A DNA stretch of 64,000 nt from Xiphophorus maculatus (taxonomy: Eukaryota > Chordata > Actinopteri > Cyprinodontiformes > Poeciliidae). A model generated the notes under the pieces. It saw only the letters and a list, made by a program, of their open reading frames with translations, was not told the DNA's origin and searched no databases. The first letter of the stretch is position 1, and each line of letters opens with the position of its first letter. The translations under genes were made by a program, and so were the position numbers. The stretch lies in contig NC_036461.1 of assembly GCF_002775205.1 (NCBI RefSeq), positions 9,709,015-9,773,014 on the forward strand, in the 5' to 3' direction. Shown piece by piece: positions 10,911 through 21,468 of this stretch.

Positions 10911-12919
10911 TTACCTTTTATAAGTAAACCCTTTGTTACCTGTGCAAGATAACAAATAAGTTAGTGTCTTATTTAACGACACACAGTGTCAGTGGATATT
11001 AGTACATCCTAAAACCATGAATTTTTTTACTACGGTTTAAAAAGGGATCAATGGATTTTCTGATATTTAAAGATGTTAATGGACTACTAATTTGTTAAAT
11101 TCTCTTTAAAATGATTGGCATTTATGCATATGTGCATTAATTTATGAATATACCTCCAAATGTATTTATTTCAGCATATTGAATTACCGTAAATGATTTA
11201 TTTCATTGGAACATTCCACATTTCGGTGTCCATTTATATTCTTCTATTTAAGTTCAATTTTAATGTTCTACCTACAGCATAAAATGCAGCACAAACCCTG
11301 CAACTTCAAGCCAGTCATCTCCTGCGACCTGTTCACAAAAGACAAGTATAAAGCTACAAGCTATGGATCAAACTTGCTTTAACTACAGTTAGTCACCAAT
11401 ATCACTACAGTTTCTGGTTAGTTTTTTTTAATTGTAATTTTTTTGTTCTTTTTTGTGTGTTCTTGTTGTAGACCTTCAGCAATCACATTAAGCCACCTTG
11501 GCATAAAAACTGCATGGTTTGGTCAGCACATTCCAAGATTTAACCATGTCTCCTGCAGAAATGCTTGATTAACATCCACTTCTTCTGAAAAAAAAAAATA
11601 AAAATCAAGGAGGCAGACTTATGGTGAGCCTAATCTTACAAAATTTGCACATGTTCATTGAGCACAAGAAACAATGGGAAAATAATCTCTTTTTTTTCAG
11701 AAATAAAGCAGTCAGAAATAAATGTATTTTTTATGTAAGTCCTGAAGACTATTATCTTCACTTTTTTTTCAGCATCCACACCTCACCACTGGAGAACATT
11801 TTTAAGATTTACCCTATGTATTGCATTTAATAAATTCAACTAGTGAAAGAAGTTAATAATCACACACAGAGTCACAAGTACATCCAAAAAGGATAAAATA
11901 GTTTTATTTATAGTCTCATAATAAAGGTATGCCTTAACTTGCAAGACAACCATTGGCAGTATGTACAACATACCTGTAATTTCCATGGAATGGAACAAAT
12001 ATTGATTACATACACACATTATTTTCTGATTTTTAAAGATCAACATTCCCAGCACAGGCAAATATGTCAAGGGAAGGCTTTTCTGTGCAGAACTGACACC
12101 ATTAAGGAATATAGTGTTACAAACAACACACTGAAATGGACTTCCATTAACAAAAATAAAGGTTACTGCCCTTCAACTGTGTTGTGTAACACTCACTATT
12201 AATTGAGGGATATTTTTAAAACCACATATATATATCTATATATTTACTGAGATAAAAAATGAGGAAAATAAATACTCAGATGCTCTAAAACTGGAAGTTG
12301 ATCTACTCTGAAGCCAATCATTACAGAGACCAGAGATATTAATATACAATATAAGGGTATGAAATACATTTTAGTGCATTAAAAGAGGGATTCACTAAAA
12401 CAACATTTTCAAAGACATTATTTCAGCCACTTAACCTGAATAAAGAGGGTTGCTTCTTAAAAGATGGACACCTTTTCTGACGACAAATTCACATTCTTTC
12501 CTGGAAAAATACGAATATTAAAAACTATCTCTGATCATGATTTCAACAAAGCTGGTATAGTTGTACAGCTTCAGTGGACTACAAAGTTTGTCCCAAACAA
12601 CCAAAAGAAAAGCTTGTTTTCGCAGCTTTACTAAAGCTTCATGCTGTGCCATTTCTACGTGTGATCATGAGGTCTTACAAACAACATGTCCTTCAAAACT
12701 GCTGAGCTGCCACACTTTGGGTGTATTAAAAGTCATTTCGGGGACACAAAAACAGAGAGGGGAAGCTTGCCGGAAGGACACAGCAAGGTAGAAGCGTTTT
12801 GGACACACAGTAACAGCACCTCTAAGACAGTTTCCACCTCATCTTCTTGACTGGTGTAAGAAGGAAGGCAGGTAAGAAGAGCTGGTGGATACAAAAAGTC
12901 CGTTTAGACCACCAGGAGT
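10911..12919. other. max 3' UTR and downstream intergenic DNA
   Basis: No separate gene is seen. On the minus strand AATAAA at 11903-11908 could end the max mRNA, giving a 3' UTR of about 1 kb, which would be long but in keeping with vertebrate MAX. The remainder to 10911 is AT-rich and featureless. Confidence 0.4.
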
Positions 12920-15900
12920 CTAATTTGTTTCCACACGCAGCTTCTTCCTGTTGGGCGGCTCGTCCGGCTCCGATTCAGAGGTGGAGTCGGACCCGCCGTC
13001 GAAGGCCGACACCGCGCTGCCTTTGCGGTTTGTGTACAAGCTGCTGTCAGAGGAGTAGTTGGTTTGGAGCTGAGAGTTCCCTTTGGCTTTCTCCAGGGCA
13101 CGGACTAAACCGAGTGACACAAGACGGTAAATGTAAAGAAGTGAGCAAAAGCAATCATCAGCTGTAAGATTCGTCTACATACCCTGTTGCTCCAGCAGTG
13201 CGTTCTGCTTCTTTAAATCATCAATGTCCTGCTGGTGGGTGTGATTTTTCCTCCTCATCAACTGGATGTATTCGGTGGCTTTGTCCAAAATCTGGGCCCG
13301 AGAAGCCTGTCAAAGCAAAATAGTTTAATGTACTTAATTGGGATGGGATTAAAAGATAAAAAAATTGTTTTTAAAATGTTTTTGACAAAACTCTTCAAAG
13401 TGTGGCATGCATCAATCAATTCTCTTTAGAAATATGCTTTGTTGCAATTACAGTTGCACCGGGAGCTGAGTATGCCACACCTTTCAGATATTCAATAGTA
13501 AAAATGTTAAAAAAGAAAAAAAAAAAAACATGTATCAGTATCCTACGTCGTAACCATGCAGTACTTCAAGTTGTTTTATCAAATGAAATCTCAATAAAAT
13601 TTGTCAAGGTTTGGCTAGTATCGTGGCAAAATGTGAAAACGTTCAACAGGTGTATGAACTTTGGCAAGAAACAGCACAGGTTTTACTTTTTTTATTTGAC
13701 ACAAATCTAATCTGCTGTACATAAACAGACAGATGAGCAAACACTGCATAGATTGTCCATTCATAGGAATCATGTTACCAATCAAATAGATGGCAGCAGC
13801 CTCTAAACTTCTGCTTCTCCATGGCATTACCACAGAGGAACAGTTGAATCACTAAGTGCCACTGATTAAACAGATAAGAGCATTAATGTTCCACATCTCA
13901 TGATTCAAAATCAGTGCACGACATAAAAGTGGAGCAAACCAAACATGGGGCGCTATATCGGATTCTAACAGTGGAAAATTTGTCTGAAACGTGGCCTGTC
14001 CTGATAAACGATAAATCAATTAATCGTACGATAAATTAAAACTATCAACGTCATTTTAATTATCGGCATTATCGTCTCTTCCGACCTTTTTCTCTTTCTG
14101 TTGATGACACCGAATGAAAAAAGGCTCAACTGCGTGCTCTCCACTGACCCTCCCTTCCTCATTCCTTAGTGTAAAGCCCAGCGCACAAGACACGATCTTA
14201 GAGCTGTCGGCTGATTGTCGGCCCATTTTCAAAACCTGACAGATCACACATTAGCCGACAGAAATCCTAGGTATAACGGTTCGATCGGTTCGATCCTGCC
14301 GTGTGGTGTCCAACAATGGGCACAAAATAATGGCTACAAGTCCAGTTAACTAATTTTAAAACCAGACATTAATCAATGCTTTACTACAATCTACCTGCAA
14401 TGCATGTGGCTAGTGTCAGCGTAAAGTCCTGACTGAATGAAAATCATTATAACCTATTTACATCACGTAAGGAAGAACAGTTACCGGGTTTATCAACTGC
14501 AGTAGCAATTTCGCTCCAACTCCTCCTCTTGTCATTTCTATATTCTTTGCATGTTGAATAAACATTAATGTTGTTTCCACATATCATCTCCAATGTCCGC
14601 TGGACTTCGGGTTGCGTCGTGTCAGCTGTTTGGGATTCCCCTGTGTAATTTCCCCTCAGAAAGCGAGGAGGGAATCCACGCTTTCTGATTGGCTGCCTGT
14701 CACATTCAACAGGCTGCGTTAAAGCTCCCAGTCGGGGAAAACCCGGATTTGGATCGGAGCGGCAACGACGATCTACCGTAACACACCACACAATCTTAGA
14801 AAGACCAATGATCTAAGATTGTTGTAGGGGGAAAAATAGGAGCAAAAAATTATGTAGTGTGAACTATTGCATCAGGTAGTCGATGTGCCCATCTTCTCTA
14901 TTTAAATCTAATTATTACTGAAGGGCAACATAATATACAGACTTCATAATCTGCACTCTTTTGGTTGAATGTAGTATTTATTTCCACTTTGGCTTTATGT
15001 TGTTTAGTTTTTATTCAAGTACATTTTTTATTAATGAGAATCCATTTTATTTCTGTTTTTGGTTGTTTTGTTTATTTTGTTTATCAGTTCCAGTGTTAAA
15101 TATTCTTTTGAAAATAAAGTGTATCTATCTTTGGCAGGAAATCGCATGCATTATTACGTCATTTCCATTAAATCAGTGTAAAAAGGTCTTCAAACAATAT
15201 TATCGTTTATCGCAATAATTTTTGAGACAATTAATCGTTGAGCAAAATTTGCTATCGTGACAGGCCTAGTGACCAGTAATATTTAGTCCATCTCACCTTC
15301 TCTCCTTGTAATGAAGGCACAGAGTCTCTTAAGCTGTGGAAGCTGTCTTTGATGTGGTCCCTCCGTTTGCGCTCGAGCGCGTTGTGATGGGCTCGTTTGT
15401 CTGCCTGCAGAGAGACACACACACACTTTATACAGGCGTTTCTTCAAAACAACATGGCGTACATTTAAAAATTATTTAAACACTTCATGAAATGAATTAA
15501 AGGGCTTGTTAACTAATTTGAACATGGTTTCCAGGATGGCCTGTTTTCAACTTCAAAGGTTCACTGTGTGTACAAATTCCTGTGCAAGAGGAAGCAGCAG
15601 AGACATTTTTAGGAATGCGATCCTTGTTTGCTCTTTGCCTGTTTTAAAGGTTGGGCCGCTTCAAGATAAACAGGTCCCTACCCAGCAAACTACATATTTA
15701 CTATGAATCACAAGAAGTGAAGAGACTGTCAAGCATCTTAACTGTAATTGTTCCGCAGTGGCTAGAGCCAAAACTCAGATCAAACTTCCTGTTTTCCCCA
15801 AAGTATATTTATGACGTGACAGAGGTCCATTTCTCTTTGTCAGTCTTCATAAATGGAAGGGCAAGACACCAGGCCATGTAGTTAAGGTAGATGTGTTGAT

Positions 15901-17858
15901 CTTCATAAATCAAGGTGAACAATAGAATTAATTTTAGTCATCAATATTTTTTTATGTTATTGTACTGGAACCCATTGATTCAATATTCTGTTGAATATCA
16001 TATTTTAAGCACCACACACTCACACTCTACATATCTGCACTTGGCCACTTGGATGGTTTATAACCACTGTTGATGCAAAGGAAATGTATATTTTTAGTGG
16101 CTGAGATGGTAAAGCTCCCAGAAAATTGTGGTGAAAATGAAAAGAAACCATAAAGACAGAAAATGTGGGTTTAATAACTGACATAATAACTGCAATTTTC
16201 AGCATTAATAACCCAACTGCACATTTTCCTGATATGCAGATGCAAGTCAAGAAATGTCAACAAAACCTCTACTCATTTAAACTTGCCCATATCTACAAGC
16301 AATGAGCAGCAATTATTAAAAGTTAAAGCAACTGAAACTGTGACAACAAATGCAGGATCAGGTCTCAACTCTATTTGTCAACACTGAATTAACTTTCTGG
16401 CTACAGACACTGCTGGTGGATCTGAAAGGTTTCACAGGAAGAATGTGTGTGTACGCCGCCCCACAGCAACTCCACGTGTGATGAACGAATGTTGCTACAG
16501 TAGCTCTATGATTGTAGCAGCTACATGAATAATGTCTCATGTGTGCTCATTTTCATGTAGATTGGCATGTCATAAGGAGAGTTGTTTGGATCCATGCATA
16601 TGCGTAGTTTCATACATCTGGATTTATTTGTGAGTACAGTTTTCTGGATTTCAATTCACTAAGTGTTTCAAAAAAATGTGAGAGCGTCTGTACAAACGTC
16701 TAAATAAAATGCAAGCACCCAGTGGCTGTAAGATGATCTGATGCTGGACATCCCAGGTTAATGAAACCGGGAGGGGGGGGGGGGGGAATAATCCACAGTA
16801 AAATAATAAGTCATAACACAGAAGATATGTCAGAAAGTGACTACCATCAAAGCTCCACTGTCAGCCAACGTCACACTAAACCAAATCAGTTGATACCATA
16901 TGTATTTATTTTGTTTTTCTAACTAAAAACAAACAATACAGAGGGATTATACTTAGAAATAAAACAACTACTTTAAGAGGGCCAAGTCGGTAGGGAGCTC
17001 ACGGAATACGTGCGACAGCAGAGACACCAGCAGAACACTAAAGTACTTCATGTCTTTTCAATGCTGATATGCAATATTTACCATGCGGGCTAAAGGACGA
17101 AACACGCCCTTTTTAATCAGATCCCAGATTAGTAGATAAAACAGTATAGCAGTATATTTTGACCATCTCAATGCGATCGACGTAGCTACAATAGTAATAC
17201 GGTGGGCCCAACCTGCAATGCACGGATTGCAGCAAACAAAATATGTTGGGGTTTTTTTTTAGTATGTTTCTGACATACACACCGGAAAACATCAATAAGA
17301 GGAAAGTGTATACATTTCGTTTAAATAAAGTACAACATGTTCAGAGAATTTCCCCTCCCATGAGTTGACCTTCTTGCAGCAGCAGCTTAACTGTTGTTCG
17401 TGACTGTCGCATCACGTTTTTAATGTGGAGCACTGTAGTTATATAAGGAGTTTATTATACATTTGACTACATCTGGTTGATGTACGGGCGTAGAGAAACT
17501 GTGGCGATACTTCTGTACGCAAGCTAATGATCAAGTACCTCACAGGAACATTATATAAGCAACAATATAATGCTTTAATGTAATAAAATGTACAGTTCCC
17601 TCAGTCCAGTTTGTGTGTTTTGCTTTTATTTAGAAGAAAATACTTCAACATGTGAGACAAACAGGAATTTTGTCGACTTGTTTTAAAAAATATGTTCAGT
17701 GTTAGCTTAAAAATATTGAGCTAGCTCACATAGCTTCGGTGTTCAGCAGCTTATATTTACGCTGCAGTCCGTTTAAACAAGGCTGGCTAGCTAATACTGC
17801 TGGAAGAAACCGAATCACGTACATCGCTGTCGACTTCGATGTCATCGTTTTCGCTCAT
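12920..17858 (-). CDS. max: MAX bHLH-leucine zipper transcription factor, four exons
   Basis: MAX is the obligate heterodimer partner of MYC, MXD and MNT proteins and binds CACGTG E-boxes in the nucleus. Exons: 17823-17858 ([12 protein letters not shown]), 15297-15404, 13183-13306 and 12920-13104, summing to 453 bases, 150 residues, close to the short human isoform. Exon 2 holds the basic region with the His/Glu/Arg E-box contacts in [12 protein letters not shown] and helix 1; exon 3 holds the loop, helix 2 and the start of the zipper ([15 protein letters not shown] through NALLEQQ); exon 4 completes the zipper and carries an acidic, Ser-rich tail ([15 protein letters not shown]) and the basic NRKKLRVE, nuclear-localisation-like. 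I did not find the small 9-residue alternative exon that makes the longer mammalian isoform. The intron between exons 2 and 3 carries a composite DNA transposon and a Tc1 fossil. Confidence 0.95.
13470..13700 (+). mobile_element. 3' end of a Tc1-like fossil in a max intron
   Basis: 'tatgccacacctttcagat', an A-rich stretch, 'catgtatca', 'gttttatcaaatgaaatctcaataaaat' and 'gtggcaaaatgtgaaaacgttcaa' follow, in order, the 3' untranslated end of the common teleost Tc1-like family. No coding part remains. Confidence 0.6.
13993..15266. mobile_element. Composite DNA transposon with GGCCTGTC ends in a max intron
   Basis: The left end GGCCTGTCCTGATAAACG and the right end GCTATCGTGACAGGCC are inverted; beyond them both ends share ATCGTTTATCG/CGATAAACGATAA and AATTAATCGT motifs typical of a frequent fish DNA-element family. 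The inner 14.1-14.9 kb is unlike the ends, richer in G+C, and carries a minus-strand frame with a MADF/Myb-like segment plus a hairpin at about 14791-14820 (CAATCTTAGA/TCTAAGATTG). This suggests one element inserted in another, or a captured gene piece. No matching target duplication is visible, so the superfamily (hAT-like or other) is unproven. Confidence 0.6.
14447..14791 (-). pseudogene. MADF/Myb-like DNA-binding domain fragment inside a transposon
   Basis: A 114-codon open frame. Residues about 72-94 read [19 protein letters not shown] then SEIATAV, resembling the 'KEYRD..KR..AW.EIA' core of MADF or Myb/SANT-like domains found in PIF/Harbinger accessory proteins and in host regulators. 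The frame is too short for a full MADF protein, the N-terminal half has no recognisable domain, and it lies entirely between transposon ends. I read it as a decayed transposon-borne gene; the domain call rests on pattern similarity alone. Confidence 0.4.
15405..17822. other. max intron 1
   Basis: This 2.4 kb intron contains a run of 14 G at 16773-16786 and otherwise AT-rich DNA. I looked for the 27-base alternative MAX exon (EEQPRFQSA-like) and did not find it. Open frames here are short and unlike known proteins. Confidence 0.45.
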
Positions 17859-18070
17859 TCTTCAGTAAAAAAAATGTTCTAGAAAAGAAAGCAGGCAGCT
17901 GTCAAAACAAAGTGCAGCGACAACTGGAGGCGAACACACAAAACGTTACGCGGAGCTGCTGCTGCTAAGGCAGACGCATGACGAGAGACACATGGACGGG
18001 AAAAACAAGCACGGCGCAGGCGCGGGTTGAGCAACGCCCTATGGGAAATGGTGTTCGGGGTCGACATCAA
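17859..18070 (-). promoter_or_regulatory. max: max promoter with NRF1-like site
   Basis: CpG-rich sequence directly upstream of the max start codon, with GGCGCAGGCGCG at 18013-18024, close to the NRF1 palindrome, and a CRE-like TGACGA near 17979. The composition falls back to AT-rich at about 18070. There is no TATA box, as expected for a housekeeping promoter. Confidence 0.5.
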
Positions 18071-20100
18071 TTTACGTTAGGTGTGGGTACAATTTTTACA
18101 TTAAGACTACAATTCCCTAAAAGCTAAGGGCTAGAACGTACCCACACTAAAAAAAATCAACTTTACAAGTTAGAAATCCAGTTATCTCAGGACTCAGTAT
18201 GCTTAGTGTAATTGCTGTAATATAGTGTTATATATTGCGAGATAGAAAATAAAAGAGCAGTATGTAGATTTAGATGTTTGTCAAACATTCAAACCTATTC
18301 CTACATTAAAACCCACTATTGCATCCAGGATTAATCCATATGACTGTTTTGTGATGTTTGAGTAGCCATTTTTTTTATTGTTTGCGTCAACAGGCCCCCC
18401 TACGCTTGGTCCAACATATAATTATGAAACCAGATGGCAGCCTTGCTCACTTCATCATCCCTCCCCCACCTGTCATTCATGGTTCTCCATTTGCATTCAT
18501 AAGACCATTGAATATTATGTTGAGCAAACCATCACTTAAACCTTAAGATATATTTTTTAATTAAAAGAAATATTTGTATACAGGTAAAAAAAAAACCAAA
18601 AAACATGATTACATATGAGTTATTGCATGAAACATTATTTGTTCGTATAATGAATATGATAAAAGGATCTAGTGTTTTTTTAAAGTTTGTTGTGTTACAA
18701 TCAAATATTACTTTTTTGTCTCAGTGAAACTCTCATTCATACTTGTGAAGTGTAGTAAAAAAAAATTATACACGGTTATAAAATCGATTTCTAAATAAAA
18801 ATTCAACCCCTTGCAAGTTTTTCCAGGTACATTTCTACCAGATATGCAAGTATAGGAATGTACATTTTTTGCTCATTCTTTTCATTCTTCTGAAGTACAA
18901 GCAAAAAGCTTGTGCTTCTTTACAAAATAGCTGGAGCTCAGTGAGACTGGAATCAGTGCATGCCTGTTTTACTGGATCATTGTAACACATGGAAGGCTTT
19001 GACTTTAACCATAGCATTGCAACTCTGAGTGTATATTTAATTTCATTACCTTGTAGGAGGACAAAACTTTTTCCCAGTCACAAGTCTTTTGCAACCTGTA
19101 ACAGGTTTACCATACATCCTATTAAAGGAAGCCCTTTCTGTTAAAAGAAGTAAACCTGATCTTCATAGCTCTATAAATCTTCCCTTCAACTCTGATCAGT
19201 TTCCCAATTCTTTCCCAGTAAGAATATCACCACCACAAGATACTGCCGTAATCTTGTTTCACAGGGTTATGAGTAGTTATTTTCCCCCAACACATGTAAT
19301 GTTGCCTGTTGTCCAAGCAACAGATTATTTTACTTGAGTTGTGCATCTCATGAATACTTGGATGGATGAAAAGATTGTTGAAATTATGGATCTTTTTTAT
19401 TTCTGCTTCATAATTATGCTGAAACAGTTGGCCAATCACAAAAAATCCTAATAAAATACACATAAGTTAGTAATGTGATAAAACAAGAACAACTTCTTTC
19501 TGTATGAATGCCTGTGCAAGACACAGTATGTGGCACTAACTGCCTTATACAAATTATACAAGTTGAACTGTTCTTGATCAGTAATAATCAGTAATACTTT
19601 AATAAGTAGTTGGCTGTGGCCATTGATAATTGAGAACTTACTATTGTTAACAGGTAAAATAAAGATATATATATTTTTATAATAACTTTTCTTAATATTT
19701 TAAAGTTATCTTACTGTTACTAGTAACTCTCAGTGTAAAATTGTCGATTTTGAGAAGATTTATTTTGGGAACACTGACAAGCCTGGCAGGCAACCAATCC
19801 ACTGTCTGTGAATATAAAAACATGTATGTTTCTTCTGCAAAATTAAGTCCAGTGCAATTTAAAAGGAACAGAAACGTTTACATTCTGTCCTCATATTTCA
19901 AGATTACTAAGCTCTATTTTTTCTGTAGTGACCCCAAAAGACAGAAAAGAGAAGAGGGGGCTTTTGGGGAGTTGGCACAATTGGCAGAATTCTTTTAGTA
20001 AATAGCAATTAAAAAGGGGAGAAAGTGGATTCATATGAGCATGGCATTTTGAAAGCATCTGAAAATCCCTTTGTTAGTCTCTTGTTTTGCTGCCTGCAGC
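18071..20100. other. max-slc10a1 intergenic DNA
   Basis: It holds a Tc1-like fossil (18690-19490) and AT-rich sequence. I see no gene; frames at 18358, 19089 and 19741 are short, and the second falls within the fossil. Confidence 0.45.
18690..19490 (-). mobile_element. Tc1-like transposon fossil, most of the element
   Basis: Read on the plus strand this is the reverse of the common fish Tc1-like transposase: 'ttcttctgaagt', 'caaaatagctggagctcagtgagactgg', 'caagtcttttgcaacctgtaacagg', 'ctctataaatcttcccttcaactctgatcag', then 'caccacaagata' and 'gtttcacagggttatg'. It closes with 'tcataattatg...aaaaatcctaataaaatacac'. Its open frames are short and scattered. Confidence 0.7.
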
Positions 20101-20248
20101 ATCTACAGCAACCATTTTGTTAGAAGAGCATGTGACAAAGGGGCTCAAACACAAAGTTGAGGGTTCAGACACAAGAATTTGAGTCAGCTTGAAGACGAGT
20201 GTGCCTGTTTCTACAGTTTAACACTGCAGCCAGTTGCCTGAAATTGAG
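20100..20248 (+). other. Possible 5' UTR exon of slc10a1
   Basis: A strong donor, GAG|GTAAGT, lies at 20249 with no open frame before it. The first coding exon of slc10a1 is preceded by an acceptor-like TGTGACAG at about 21418-21425. A non-coding first exon here, spliced to 21426, would join the two. The left end of this exon is a guess. Confidence 0.35.
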
Positions 20249-21425
20249 GTAAGTGATATTTTTCCACTCATAACAACATTAGTTTTAACATTACTTATTT
20301 AGTTAAATTCTCTCTTTTGAGTGTTGAAGTTCCCAAAGAAATCTAGTTGCTAAGGCATTTCCTGTAGCCAACTAACTGTGTTTTTAAGAGTTGTTTTTAT
20401 AATACAGTGTTTTTTGTTAATTTGGCTCTGAATCTCTAAAGCTTTCATGAAAGCCATAGGTAGAACTAAAGACAAAGTTAAACAATGAAATCACTAAAAA
20501 CAGAAGTTGGTGTGAATAATAATAATGAACAGACCAAAATCTTATATACGACTGTGTTAGAACTAGTCCAAAAACAAACATTGAGCTCACAAGTATGCAA
20601 TTTTCCACATTGACGCAAAACTAGCTAAATAATAGATTTTTCTAAATGATATAAATCTTGTTTATAAGGCTTCTGGGCTGAGAGCTATTGCTTGTTTTGC
20701 TCCAGTGGAAAATGTGATTTGAATAATAAGTGCCCCAGGCCAACATTTGTTTGTCTTTGTCCAAGGGGGGTCTGACTTTCCAGTTTAACTGTCTTCACTA
20801 AGAACAAATCTTAGGCCACTTGACACATCAAAAAAATTTTTGAGAAGATTTTTCTCTGTGTGTGCTACTGAGTGAAGTTTCTAAAGAAATAGAACAGATT
20901 GGGAAGAAATCCCTTGTGATGACACAATAAATAACACGGCAGACATGGTAGGAATAAAGTTGGGAAGAAATTTAACGAAAACGTCCTTGCAGTCCTTTTC
21001 CGATTATTATTGGTAAAAATTATGTGTCCTTTTTGTTTGATTTAACTTAAATTTAAAATACAATAGGTTTGTGAATCTAACATGAAAACAGGAAGTAGAG
21101 TTCAGGGGGTAAGACTACTCACACAAACAATTTTTTCTTCCAAATTATTTACACAATTTGCTATTTACAATTTAACTATTCATAGGTAGTTACACCTTGA
21201 GTTATGTTAAGCATCACTTAAAAACTACTGTGAGAGATTTATGCTAATTTGTTTTAGCCTTTCAAAAATGACGCAAACGCTGCCCTAATGTTGACAGTAG
21301 CTGTCTGCAGGAGGTTCAAATTCAATGGATAGATGCAACTTTCATCTTAAACTGTGTTTTCTGTCCTAGAAATAAATAATTTAGTCACAAAAAGTACTCT
21401 TGTTTTTATTTAATTTGTGTGACAG
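20249..21425. other. slc10a1 5' intron/upstream DNA
   Basis: AT-rich sequence between the proposed 5' UTR exon and the first coding exon. I see no other exon or clear repeat. Confidence 0.35.
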
Positions 21426-21468
21426 GTGCAAGCCACAACTCAATAAAACTAGTGTTGGAAGAACTGCC

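Noticed and set aside
16340-16620. Moderately G+C-rich stretch in max intron 1
   Set aside because: Checked as a possible alternative exon; neither strand has a frame matching MAX or another protein, and no repeat family is recognised.
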